A stretch of 64,000 bases of DNA from Lycium barbarum (lineage: Eukaryota; Streptophyta; Magnoliopsida; Solanales; Solanaceae). This document shows, piece by piece, positions 54,677 through 64,000 of the stretch (position 1 is the stretch's first letter; each line of letters starts with the position of its first letter). The stretch covers positions 63,269,821 through 63,333,820 of the forward strand of contig NC_083346.1 of the NCBI RefSeq assembly GCF_019175385.1, read 5' to 3'. A model generated the notes under the pieces. That model made no database searches. It was given only the letters and a program-made list of their open reading frames with translations, and was not told the DNA's origin. Position numbers and translations under genes: made by a program.

Positions 54677-56969
54677 GATGCACAGTGGATAGACTAACGA
54701 GGGGAAAAAGGTATACGATGTTTCAATAAGTAAGAAATAGCATTTGATGATTCTAAATGAGATTTCAAAGACATTCGAAGTAAGAGAAGAAAGTTGTCAA
54801 GGAATGCAAGGCATACATTATGTATCGGAAAGGATTTACGAGTAACGAGTTAATGATGATTTAATGATGCTTTGGATAAGAGTTATAACGTCCCTTAGAT
54901 TGTTAACGAGGTGATAAACAAGTGTTAAGAAGGTTCCATAAGGATTCGAGATCAAACGAGTCGACGAGAACGAAATCGGAATAGCTGGGCATATACGGCC
55001 CAACATACTAGCCGTATAAATTATACTAGCCGTATGTTAGGCCGTATATTTAGCGTAGATAGGCAACCTTCTCTGGATCAAATCTACGGCCAGACATATG
55101 GTCAGTATAATATATACGGACCGTATGTTGGTCCGTAGAAACTGGTCGGGACAGATTTTGTCTATAGAACTCTGTAGAACATTTCTCCCACAAGAAGTAA
55201 AGAGATATTATTGATCAACTTCATTAAACCAAGTGAATCAAATGTAAGAAACTCATTAAAGTTCATCTAAGACAAGGAATCCAAGTGAATGTGAAACTAG
55301 GGTTTTGCTCAAGTGAAGTGTTTTCACTGAAAGTTCATTCCTACACCATCTAAGGTAATTTTCATGGTATTTTCATGTTGGTTAAGGTATTGAAAAGTTG
55401 AAACACTTGGATTGTAAAAGGATATAGAAAATGGGTCATGAATAAGGAAATAGTGCCATTTTGAGTAGTAGTTTGGAGTGAATCATTGATATTGATATGT
55501 GCTGATTATAAGTACGCTATAAATGGCATTTAGAACATGGGGTAAGTATTATATGTGAGAAAATGAAATAGTCAAATATAACCACAATTATGGGGAAATT
55601 GAAGTGAAATTGTGAAATGTGGATAATGTAGATGAATGATGATTTTTGGGTATAATATTGTGAATGTTGTGATGGATGTTGGGAGTTGATATGGAAAATG
55701 AGGAAAGTGGTATAAACAAAGGAAATGCTGCCCAATTTTCTCTAGCATTAGTAAGCACGTTTATATAATCAAGTAGCTAATGTTGAAGTGAATTCCTTTG
55801 AAGGTAGAGATGTGAGCGTTGAAGGAGAATGATCAAGCGATAGAGTAGCTAAGCAAAAAGGTATGTAAGGCTAATCCTTCCTTTCTATGGCATGATTCCT
55901 ACGGCATAAATCTTCCCATTTTTCCATGATCTTTCTAAATAACGGAAATTATGAGTCCATGACTATAAAGAGCTACATACGCATATGATGAAGAAAGGAG
56001 ATATGACGACGAGCAAGATAATGATGATGATGAGTCTAAGTATAAAGAATCCTAGAGTAAAATAAGATGTCCATGAAGCTAATGATTCTAAGTATGGCTC
56101 CATTGATGCTTTTCCATATGTACACTCACCTTAAAATGTTAGTTCCTTCAAGGTGAGATATGATGAATATGATTACACCATAATATAATTGAGGGTTCAC
56201 GACCTTATGTCACCCCGATATAGCCATAGTTGCCTTCAAGTTCTAATGTATGTTTTGATGATAAAGGTATGATGATGCTAAGTTATGATAAAGTTATGAT
56301 ATGCCTATGAGATGTGTCATAACGATGAGTTTATGATTGATTATATGACGATATGATTCCACCGTGCCTAGTTGGCCAGACATTTTACCGCTAAGGCGGG
56401 CTGCTTGTGATTCCACCGTGCCTAGTTGGCCGGACATGTCACCGCTAAGGCGGGCTGCTTGTGATTCCACCGTGCCTAGTTGGCCGGACATGTCACTGCT
56501 ATGGCGGGCTGCTTGTGATTCCACCGTGCCTAGTTGGCCGGACATGTCACCGCTAAGGTGAGCTGCTTATGATTCGACCGCGCCTAAAAGGCCGGACATG
56601 ATCACCACTAGTGGGCGGCATATAATGGTTACCCGGACGCGGGTTAACGATGATGATTTATAAGATACGATGATGTACGCACTACAATGATACATGTACT
56701 ATGATTATGTATATGATATATGTATGAAATGTATCCACCCGTAAAAGTTACTCAAGTTGTATCTTCACCTTATGACTTATGATTTCTCTATTATGTTCAT
56801 TTCATTCATGCCTTACATACTTAGTACAACATTCGTACTGACGTCCTTTTTCTTTGGACACTGTGTTCATGCCCACTGGTAGACAGGGAGATGGTCCAGA
56901 CTTGTAGGAGCCACCAGCAGATTTACAGGAGCACTCTATTATTCCGGAGGTGCTATTTGGTTGATTCTT

Positions 56970-57007
<38 letters not shown>

Positions 57008-57304
57008 TTTAGGCACGACGGGGTCTTGCCCCGTCCATATGTCTTGTACTCTAGTAGAGGCTCGTAGATACGTATATGTGGGTAGCATGATCTCATGTGT
57101 TCTCCTCGTATGTATATATTATTTTGATAGCCGGAGGGCTTATGTATATAAGGTAATTATGTTTCCAAATGAAAAATGATTTTCTTATGATTATGAGCAC
57201 TTGAATATTAAAGAAGTGTATAATGAGTATGATGAGTAATAGAATGAGTTGTGCTCAGTGGTTAGCCCCGGGTACCCATCATGGCCCCTAGTCGGGTCGT
57301 GACA
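54677..57304 (+). mobile_element. 3' LTR of element I, missing its first bases
   Basis: From GATGCACAGT it matches the 5' LTR from about 47547 on. The first 25-30 bases and the polypurine tract are absent: pol sequence ends and LTR sequence begins at GTAGTA (about 54671-54676). All later blocks are present, including the 54-bp array (56356-56625) and (TA)n (56974-57004). It ends TCGTGACA before CTTTC. Confidence 0.88.
56356..56625 (+). repeat. 54-bp minisatellite in 3' LTR of I
   Basis: Four full units plus a diverged fifth, each around GCCGGACATGTCACCGCTAA. Units differ from the 5' copy by scattered substitutions. Confidence 0.9.
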
Positions 57305-57615
57305 CTTTCGTTAAGGCATGACTCTTATATTACTACCTTCCATATATTCCATGACCTTCTTACATCCTAAGAGTTGAAATTTCATGATTCTTAAGAGATT
57401 CTTATGAGATAGAGATGAGATATGTTGCATGATAATGATGATGATAATGATGCTATTATGAGCTTGATAATCCTATCTTTAGGATTTCATTGATGTTATT
57501 TCTTATTGCCATCTCACCTTATGATATTAGTTCCTTCAAGGTGAGACGTAGCGACGATGGCTATCCCATAATGTAATCGGAGGTTACCGACATTACGTCA
57601 CTCCGATAGAGTTAT
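57305..57615 (+). mobile_element. LTR H, right piece, with right TSD of I
   Basis: CTTTC (57305-57309) is I's right TSD. LTR H continues with GGCATGACTC, then CTCACCTTATGATATTAGTT with AAGGTGAGAC, and ATCGGAGG...CTCCGAT (about 57577-57608). It is cut at 57615, where LTR J starts on the other strand. GTTAT at 57611-57615 should be J's TSD; the far copy is outside the window. Confidence 0.8.
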
Positions 57616-59951
57616 TGTCACAACCAAGCTAGGGGCCGCGACGGGTACCCGGAGCTAGCCACCGAGCACCGCTTGGTCTACTACTCATCTTACTCATTTA
57701 ATGCCCTTTTTATCAACTTAATACACAAATTGTAGAAAAATCATAGTTTATATGGAAACATAAATGCTTTATATACACTTGCCTCCCGGCCATCAAAATA
57801 ATATATACATATAACAACATCTTGTGAGACCATCTAACCCACACTGCGTATCTACGAGCCTCTACTGACATACTGTATACAGAGACGGAACAAGACTCCG
57901 TCGTGCCTAAAATATGCATATATACCAAAAGGAGAATCACAAGCACCTCCGAACAATGAAGTGCTCTCAATCAGTTGATAGCTACTACGAATCTGGATCA
58001 AGCTAACCTCCCTGTCTACCTGTGGGCATGAACACAGCGTCCAAAGAAAACGAACGTCAGTACGAATATTGTACTGAGTATGAGAGGCATAAACAATGAA
58101 GAAAGACAACAATAATATAATGAGAACATCAATAGGAAACATTTGGATCTGAATGGCAGTCATAACAGAAGTAATGCATGTTGTCTTACTCATACTCATT
58201 ATCATATCATATATGCATAATATGTAAGTTGCCCGTCCATATCGGAACGGTGTGATAATCAATAACAATAGCTCACATCCTAGCCTCCCGCGTCCGGGGT
58301 ATCATCTCATGTCGCCCACTAGTGGTGTCTGCCCATGCCATCTGGCTATGGTGTATACGTATAGCTGCCCGCCTTGGCAGTGACTGCCCGGCCAAATAGG
58401 CGTGGTGTAATAGTAATATAATCATGCATGCATAAGGCTCAAAATCAACTATACTTTATCGGGGTGACGTAAGGTCGTGATCCCCCGATTGTATTATGGA
58501 GCAATTATCGACATTCTGCCTCACCTTGAAGGAAGTAGCACATAAGGTGAGTGTAAGCAATAAATAACATCTCTATCATTATGGGATCATCGTATTATAT
58601 CTCTTATCTTATATAGGCATTTATAGATATAGGCTTTTTTTTTAGCTTTTTTCGGAATACATGAACTCATAATGAGGAAAAGAATATATGCTATAGGATT
58701 CATGCCATTAGAAGGAAAGGACTAGCCTCACATACCTTTGTCGTTTAGCTAAGCTATCGTTCGCTTGCTCTCCTTAATGTCACGTCGCTACCTTCATGAA
58801 AGAATCTGTATTAATGTTAGTTAGTTGACTTAAGGAATACGTCACTATTCCTAGAGAAAATTACGCAACACTTCCTTTATTTATACTACTTTTCCCATAG
58901 TCCATGTCAACTCCCAACGTTCTCAACAGCATCCACAATATTACGATCAACAACCATCATTTGTATATATTTACCACATTCCACCATTTTCCTCTAATTT
59001 CCCCACATTTATCCTCGTAACTCATTATTGTGTTTTCGCGCATTTAATACTTGTTTCATGATATAAACATCATTTATAACGCATTCATAATCACAACACG
59101 TCACATTCATGATTCCATTCCACTATCATTAAATGGTGACACTATTCACCCATTCAAGATCCATTTTCCATTTCTTTCTACAATTCAAGATTCTTAGTCT
59201 TCTAATACCTTAAACAACATGATAAAGTCGTAAAACATACCTTAGATGATGGTGGAACAAGTCTTGAGTAGCAATACTCTTTTATACTAAAAACCCTACT
59301 TCACTTCCTTTGCAATTTCTTGGTATAGATGAACTTTGGTGAGGTTCACACTCGTGATTTCATGGATTTGGGTGTTATTGATCTTGATTTTCACTTGTAT
59401 TCCTGTATTGCAAGAGTTTTGGAATGTTCTAGAGAGGGATTGGGTCGTGGAGAGAGAAGGGGAAATAAATAAAATGGACTTGGATCATTATTTTATAAAT
59501 ACAAAAGCTGTCCCGACGCCATTCTACGGTCCATTATACGGTCCGTATAAATTTTTACGGTCCGTATAATCGACCGTAAAACTGCTCCAGTGGCCACCCT
59601 CCTCTGAGTCAACTTGACGGTAAATTATACGGGCTGTATAATGTTTTACGGTCCGTATAATTGACCGTAAAATCCACCTTTCAGCAATCTCATTCTGTGA
59701 CACTTTTACGGTCCATTTTACGGCCGTATAACGTTATACGGTCCATATAACCGACCATATAACCCATCAGTTCACTGATCCTCATTTCATCACTTCGTTT
59801 GATCTCCGATCCTTATGGAACCTTCTTAACAATTGTTTAACACCTCAATGCCAATCCAAGGGACGTTATCACTCGTCAAAACATTGCATACTCTATGTAC
59901 TTTGTTAGCCTATTTACTGTACGCTACCGGGAAAATTTCCGAGGTGTAACA
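57616..59951 (-). mobile_element. 3' LTR of element J
   Basis: Read on the minus strand: TGTTACACCTCGG start at 59951, TTACGGTCCGTATAA cluster (59515-59765), the AAGGTTCCATAAGGATCGGA stretch (about 59800-59825), GGTATGTTTTACGAC donor-like site (about 59240), GGTATGTGAGGC (about 58735), paired stem-loops (about 58460-58555), CACTAGTGGGCG and GCCGGGCAGTCA motifs (58310-58400), double hairpin (58036-58080) and a GGTTGTGACA end at 57616. Length 2.34 kb. Confidence 0.9.
59515..59765 (-). repeat. TTACGGTCCGTATAA palindrome cluster in LTR J
   Basis: About ten copies of ACGGTCC or its near relatives, mostly as ACGGTCCGTATAA or TTATACGGTCC, in both orientations. Each core ACGG-N-CCGT is itself a near palindrome, so the region could form many alternative hairpins. 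This is the richest example of the cluster in the window. Confidence 0.8.
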
Positions 59952-60154
59952 TTCTTCCCTCCTTTTGGAACATTCGTCCTCGAATGTTAAACACATAGGA
60001 TCCTACAAAAATTTTGCCAGAGTTTCCCCTGTAATCTGGCACTACTAACCTGTCACAACAACCCATAATATCATCGCCTCACAGGGCTACATCACAATAT
60101 CAACACATCTATGGCCACACACGACCAAAAGCATAAAAATAAAGCATACATACC
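59952..60154 (-). other. Polypurine tract and 3' untranslated region of J
   Basis: On the minus strand: pol stop, GGTCGTGTGTGGCCATAGAT, CCCTGTGAGGCGATGATATT, the GGGGAAACTCTGGCAAAATT box (about 60008-60034), the perfect hairpin AACATTCG-AGGA-CGAATGTT (59969-59988), and a CCAAAAGGAGGGAAGAA tract that abuts the LTR at 59951. Element A has the same order. Confidence 0.85.
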
Positions 60155-61576
60155 TTATAACGTCGATGTTTCATCTTGAATTTTTTCCGGGGGTTGGAAC
60201 AAATGGGGGTACTTGGATCTCATTTTCTCTTCCGCTTCCCAAGTCATTTCTTCCCGATTGTTGTTCCGCCATAGGACTTTGACTGATGCTACCTCTTTAT
60301 TCCGAAGCCTTCGCACTTGCCTATCTAGAATAGCAATAGGCACTTTTTCGTATGTTAGCTTCTCCGTCACTTTCACATCCTCTATCGGGACAATCTTTGT
60401 GGGATCTCCGATACACTTGCGGAGCATCGAAACATGGAATACTGGATGGACTAATTCAAGCTTCGAAGGCAAGTCCAGTTCGTATGCTACACGACCCACC
60501 TTACGGATAATTCTATAAGGTCCAATATATCTTGGGCTCAACTTCCCCTTTTTGCCAAACCTCATTACCGCTTTCATTGGCGATACTTTCAGAAACACCC
60601 AATCGCCCACTTGAAATTCCAAGTCTCGTCGGCGATTGTCTGCATAAGACTTTTGGCGACTTTAGGCTGTCAATAATCGATCTCGTATCACCTTGACATT
60701 TTCGACTGCTTGTTGCATCAGGTCGGGGCCTATTAATTGTGTCTCTCCGGTCTCAACCCATCCAATTGGAGATCTACATTTCCTTCCATACAATGCCTCG
60801 TATGGAGCCATCTGAATGCTGGAATGATAGCTATTGTTATACGCAAATTCAATTAGCGGTAAGTGATCGTCCCAACTTCCACCAAAATCCAGCACACATG
60901 CTCGCAGCATATCTTCTAAGGTCTGAATAGTACGCTCGGCTTGTCCATCAGTCTGTGGATGAAATGTCGTGCTAAGTTTCACTTGAGTGCTGAGACCTTC
61001 CTGAAAGGACTTCCAAAACTTGGCTGTGAATTGTGCTCCTCTATCAGTAATAATAGACAATGGAATGCCATGAAGTCGCACAATTTCCTTGAGATATAAC
61101 TTCGCATAATCTTCGGCTGAGTAGGTAGTCCTGACTGGGAGAAAATGGGCTGCTTTTGTCAATCTATCCACGATCACCCATATAGAATCACACTTCCCTC
61201 GTGAACGGGGTAATCCCACAATAAAATCCATGTTGATCACTTCCCATTTCCAAGTAGGTATTTCTATTGCTTGCAATAAGCCTCCTGGCTATTGATGCTC
61301 GGCCTTCACTTGTTGGCAATTCGGGCACTGTGCTACAATTTCTGCTATGTCTCGTTTCATGCCATCCCACCAATATAGCAATTTGAGATCATGATACATC
61401 TTGGTTGCACTTGGATGAATAGAGTACCGAGAATAGTGTACTTCCTCTAGAATCCGTTGGCGTAATTCTGCTACATCCGGTACGCATAGCCTGCCCTGAT
61501 ATCTAAGGACCCCATCTATGGAAACTTCAAATGGAGACTTCTCTTTTTCACGAGATAGGTCTCGGTAATGGCTTAA
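60155..61576 (-). pseudogene. pol: Integrase and chromodomain segment of J pol
   Basis: Minus strand. From the stop at 61577 it covers the HHCC domain (YSRYSIHPSATKMYHD, CPNCQQVK), a stop at 61289, and the core with Asp in NMDFIVGLPRS and ITDRGAQF and Glu in RTIQTLEDML, so the DDE triad is intact. Then come YEALYGRKCRSP, a stop at 60662 (Gln in relatives), RRRDLEFQVGDWVF, FGKKGKLSPRYIGPY, and the chromodomain (ILDRQVRRLRNKEVASVKVLW, EEMTWEAEEKM, YPHLF). The gene ends at 60155. The frame is kept throughout. Confidence 0.92.
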
Positions 61577-62735
61577 CTAAGAATCTTCATATTGCCATTC
61601 CTTCACTTCTATACTTAAAGATGACACTGTGGGGTCATTGATGCTAATACTTGTGCTACCCGAATCAATTGCACGTACTCCAAGATTTGCTAGTCGATGG
61701 AGCTCACGAACCATTTCTTGCTTTTCTGGAGGAACTTCACACAAACTATTCATTGATCGACGGCTAAGCACATCGGCTACCACATTCGCTTTTCCGTGAT
61801 GATATAGAATATTCACATCGTAATCCTTCAGTAATTCTAACCATCGCCTCTGCGGCAGATTTAACTCCTTCTGTTTGAAAATATGCTGGAGACTCTTGTG
61901 ATCTGTATAAATATCGACGTCCACACCATACAAATAATGTCTCCATATCTTCAAGGCATGAATAACCGCAGCCAATTCGAGATCATGAGTTGGATAATTC
62001 TTTTCATGTTTCCGCAACTGTATCGAGGCATATGTAATAACTTTCCCATGTTGCATCAATACACATCCTAGTCCTACACCGGAAGCATCCCAATACACAA
62101 CATAGCCATCTGGCCCTTTGGGAAGTGTTAACACTGGAGCTGAAGTCAATCTGTCTTTCAACTTTTGAAAACTACGCTCGCAAGCGTCATTCCACTGAAA
62201 TTTCGCCGACTTCTGGGTTAGCTTCGTTAATGGAGCCGAGATAGACGAGAAGCCCTCTACAAATCTTCTATAATATCCCGCCAAACCCAGGAAACTACGA
62301 ACTTCCGTAGGCGTTGCAGGCCTTGGCCAAGTCTTCACAGCTTCTATTTTCTGAGTGTCGACTCGGATGCCATCATTTGAAATAACATGGCCTAGAAATG
62401 CCACAGAACTTAGCCAGAACTCGCACTTTGAAAATTTTGCATTTAATTCCCGAGCTCGAAGAACGCCAAGAACAATTCTTAAATGATCTGCATGTTCTGA
62501 TTTTGTCCGAGAATACACCAGAATATCATCGATTAATACTATCACGAAGAGATCCAAGAATAGCCTGAACACGTTATTCATTAAATTCATGAACACCGCC
62601 GGGGCATTTGTCAACCCAAACGACATCACTCGGAACTCATAGTGGCCATACCTCGTTCTGAAGGCTGTTTTGGGAATATCTCCTTCTCTAATTCTCACTT
62701 GATGATTACCAGATCTCAAATCTATCTTGGAACCA
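61577..62735 (-). pseudogene. pol: RT C-terminal half and RNase H segment of J pol
   Basis: Minus strand, open for nearly 390 codons: [23 protein letters not shown], the active-site region [32 protein letters not shown], then RNase H ([29 protein letters not shown]) and [19 protein letters not shown]. It ends at TAG at 61577, where a Met or Leu stands in relatives. It is separated from the first half of RT by a two-base deletion near 62730 (after AKWF, compared with A). Confidence 0.92.
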
Positions 62736-63134
62736 CTTAGCGCCCTGTAATTGATCAAACAAATCGTCAATTCTGGGGAGGGGATACTTGTTCTTTATTG
62801 TTACTTTGTTCAACTGTCTGTAATTGATGCACATCCGTAGAGATCTGTCCTTCTTTCTTACGAACAAGACCGATGCTCCCCACGGCGATGAACTGGGCCT
62901 TATAAACCGCTTTTCAAGCAATTCCTTCAACTGTACCTTCAGCTCTTTCAATTCTGCCGGAGCCATTCGATAAGGCGGAATAGAAATAGGCTCAGTGTCA
63001 GGTTACACATCAATAGCAAAGTCAATTTCTCTTTCCGGATGAAGACTTGGAAGTTCGTCTGGAAATACATCTGGGAATTCATTCACTACCGGAACAGACT
63101 GGAAAGTTGGTACCCTTGCTTCTGTGTCATGAAC
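62728..63134 (-). pseudogene. pol: Spacer and RT N-terminal half of J pol
   Basis: Minus strand. VHDTEARVPTFQSVPV follows a TAG at 63135. [20 protein letters not shown] comes before a TAA at 63003. The RT then has [37 protein letters not shown] and [16 protein letters not shown]. In MCINYRQLN an Asn replaces the Asp of MCIDYRQLN seen in A. The frame is lost after AKWF. Confidence 0.9.
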
Positions 63135-64000
63135 CTATACTAGATGATAAATATAGCCTTTAGCTATCAGTTTTCTCGCCTTAAGGTAGGAAATAAACCT
63201 ACCCTTTGGAGACGCCGTATTACCCTTCCATTCAAGCACGGGCTCTCCTGGAAATTGAAATCGAACCATCTTCGTCCGGCAATCAACATTGGCATAGCAC
63301 GAGGCCAACCAATCCATACCCATAATTACATCGAAATTTATCATTTCCAGTTCGATCAAATCGTCTTTGGTCTGACGGTCACATATCACAATGACACAAT
63401 TTTTGTACACTTTCCTCGCTATTACCGGATCACCAACTGGAGTGAATACCTCAAAAGGTTTAATTGGCTCGGATTGCACCCAAATACAATCAGCAACATA
63501 CGGAGTGACATAAGAGAAAGTAGAACCTGGATCGATCAAAGCATATATATCACGGGAAAATATAGTCAATATACCTGTGACAACATCTAGGGAAGACTCA
63601 AGATCGTGTCGCCCAACTAAAGCATATACGCGGGGCTGAACAACACCTGAAGTCGATGCTCCCCCTCTACCTCTGCCTCTACCTGCTGTAGTTTGAGAAG
63701 TCTGTGTTGTCGGGCGTACTGAAGAAGACCCAGCTGCTAATCCTGTAGGCTGAGTCCCAACTCTACCTCTCGCTGAAGGGCAATCCCTCATCATATGGTT
63801 AACTTGCCCGCATGCATAGTAAGCATCTGAACCCTGAGGACACTGTCCGGAATACAGTCTACCGCACTGGATGCACCGCGGTATTGGAGGTCTCCGCTGA
63901 CTAAAATCTCCCCTAAACTGAGAATCTGAGGCCCTCTAACTCTGGCCCTGTCCTGACTGAAAAGAATGATCAAACCTCCTATCTGAGAATCTGGGAGGCG
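63135..64000 (-). pseudogene. gag-pol: Gag C-terminus and protease of J
   Basis: Minus strand, entering from the window edge. It has a Gln/Arg-rich region with a TAG at 63936, then RPPIPRCIQCGRLYSGQC, and a zinc knuckle in which the first Cys is Tyr (YYACGQVNHMMRDC instead of CYACG), so zinc binding would be lost. A Gly/Arg-rich tail (TAGRGRGRGG) follows, then YALVGRHDLESS, and the aspartic protease with [17 protein letters not shown] and [13 protein letters not shown]. It ends in a TAG at 63135 (Gln in A). Gag and Pol appear to be in one continuous frame here, as expected for Tekay elements. Confidence 0.9.

Larger units (their letters stand above)
47521..57304 (+). mobile_element. Element I: chimeric non-autonomous LTR retrotransposon
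   Basis: 5' LTR (47521-50216), primer binding site, internally deleted gag, about 3 kb of non-coding interior, a chromodomain scrap, and a 3' LTR that lacks its first 25-30 bases (54677-57304). The CTTTC TSD proves both outer edges. The LTRs are clearly similar but differ more than those of C, D and F, so it is somewhat older. It cannot make Gag or Pol. Confidence 0.88.
57616..64000 (-). mobile_element. Element J: Tekay-type Ty3/gypsy retrotransposon (minus strand, runs off the window)
   Basis: 3' LTR (57616-59951), polypurine tract, 3' untranslated region, and pol running right to the window edge in gag. It is a close relative of A. It has full domain order but many stops and one frameshift, so it is dead. 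Its 5' part lies beyond 64000. Confidence 0.9.

Noticed and set aside
2459..57615. GTTAT after LTR Z and GTTAT before LTR J as the two TSDs of one element
   Set aside because: The LTRs are on opposite strands and lie in different host elements (A and H), so they cannot be partners.

Overview
This window is plant nuclear heterochromatin made almost entirely of nested LTR retrotransposons. I find no host gene, rRNA gene, genuine tRNA gene or CRISPR array. The elements are Ty3/gypsy chromoviruses. Where coding sequence survives, the order is Gag zinc knuckle, protease, reverse transcriptase, RNase H, integrase and a C-terminal chromodomain. That order, LTRs of 2.3-3.5 kb, and primer binding sites matching the 3' end of initiator methionine tRNA fit the Tekay/Del lineage. 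The style of the LTRs and of a tRNA-derived SINE suggests a solanaceous plant, but that is recognition from memory and is only moderately secure.

The layout can be solved from target-site duplications (TSDs). Element A (minus strand, autonomous-type pol) has its 3' LTR at 2459-3952, a few bases of 3' internal sequence at 3953-4060, and its pol at 33823-37530. It was split by element B (4061-33822, TSD AAAAC). Element Z (3' LTR 27-2458) sits in A's LTR. Element F (37531-43920) sits in A's gag/protease region. Inside B lie a solo LTR E (7134-10437, TSD TATAT), element C (15590-23988, TSD GTTAT) and element D (24126-32836, TSD ATGGG); C and D are both in B's 3' LTR. C's 3' LTR holds a SINE (23793-23917) with a 16-bp TSD, so there are four nesting levels: A, B, C, SINE.

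To the right, F's 3' LTR is cut at 43920 and joined to the pol tail of a plus-strand relic G (43921-46854). An LTR H (46855-47520 and 57310-57615) follows in G's LTR. H is split by element I (47521-57304, TSD CTTTC) and then abutted by minus-strand element J (57616 to beyond 64000).

Most of these elements are non-autonomous. C and F carry gag only and no pol (TR-GAG-like). B and D carry no gag or pol but a long purine-rich non-coding interior (LARD-like). I combines a deleted gag, the same kind of non-coding interior and a chromodomain scrap. A and J have recognisable pol, and both are inactivated by stop codons; J also has a frameshift. A plausible reading is that autonomous Tekay relatives supplied enzymes in trans to the gag-only and non-coding elements.

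The least explained structure is in the LTRs. Otherwise diverged LTRs share short ordered blocks: a box whose best form is the palindrome CTGCCGAAATTTCGGCAG, a GGTATGT block that looks like a splice donor, stem-loops whose arms change in a compensating way, a lineage-specific minisatellite always in the same place, and a tandem pair of hairpins near the 3' end of the LTR. A hairpin after the primer binding site and another before the polypurine tract are also shared. These are the main leads for follow-up.
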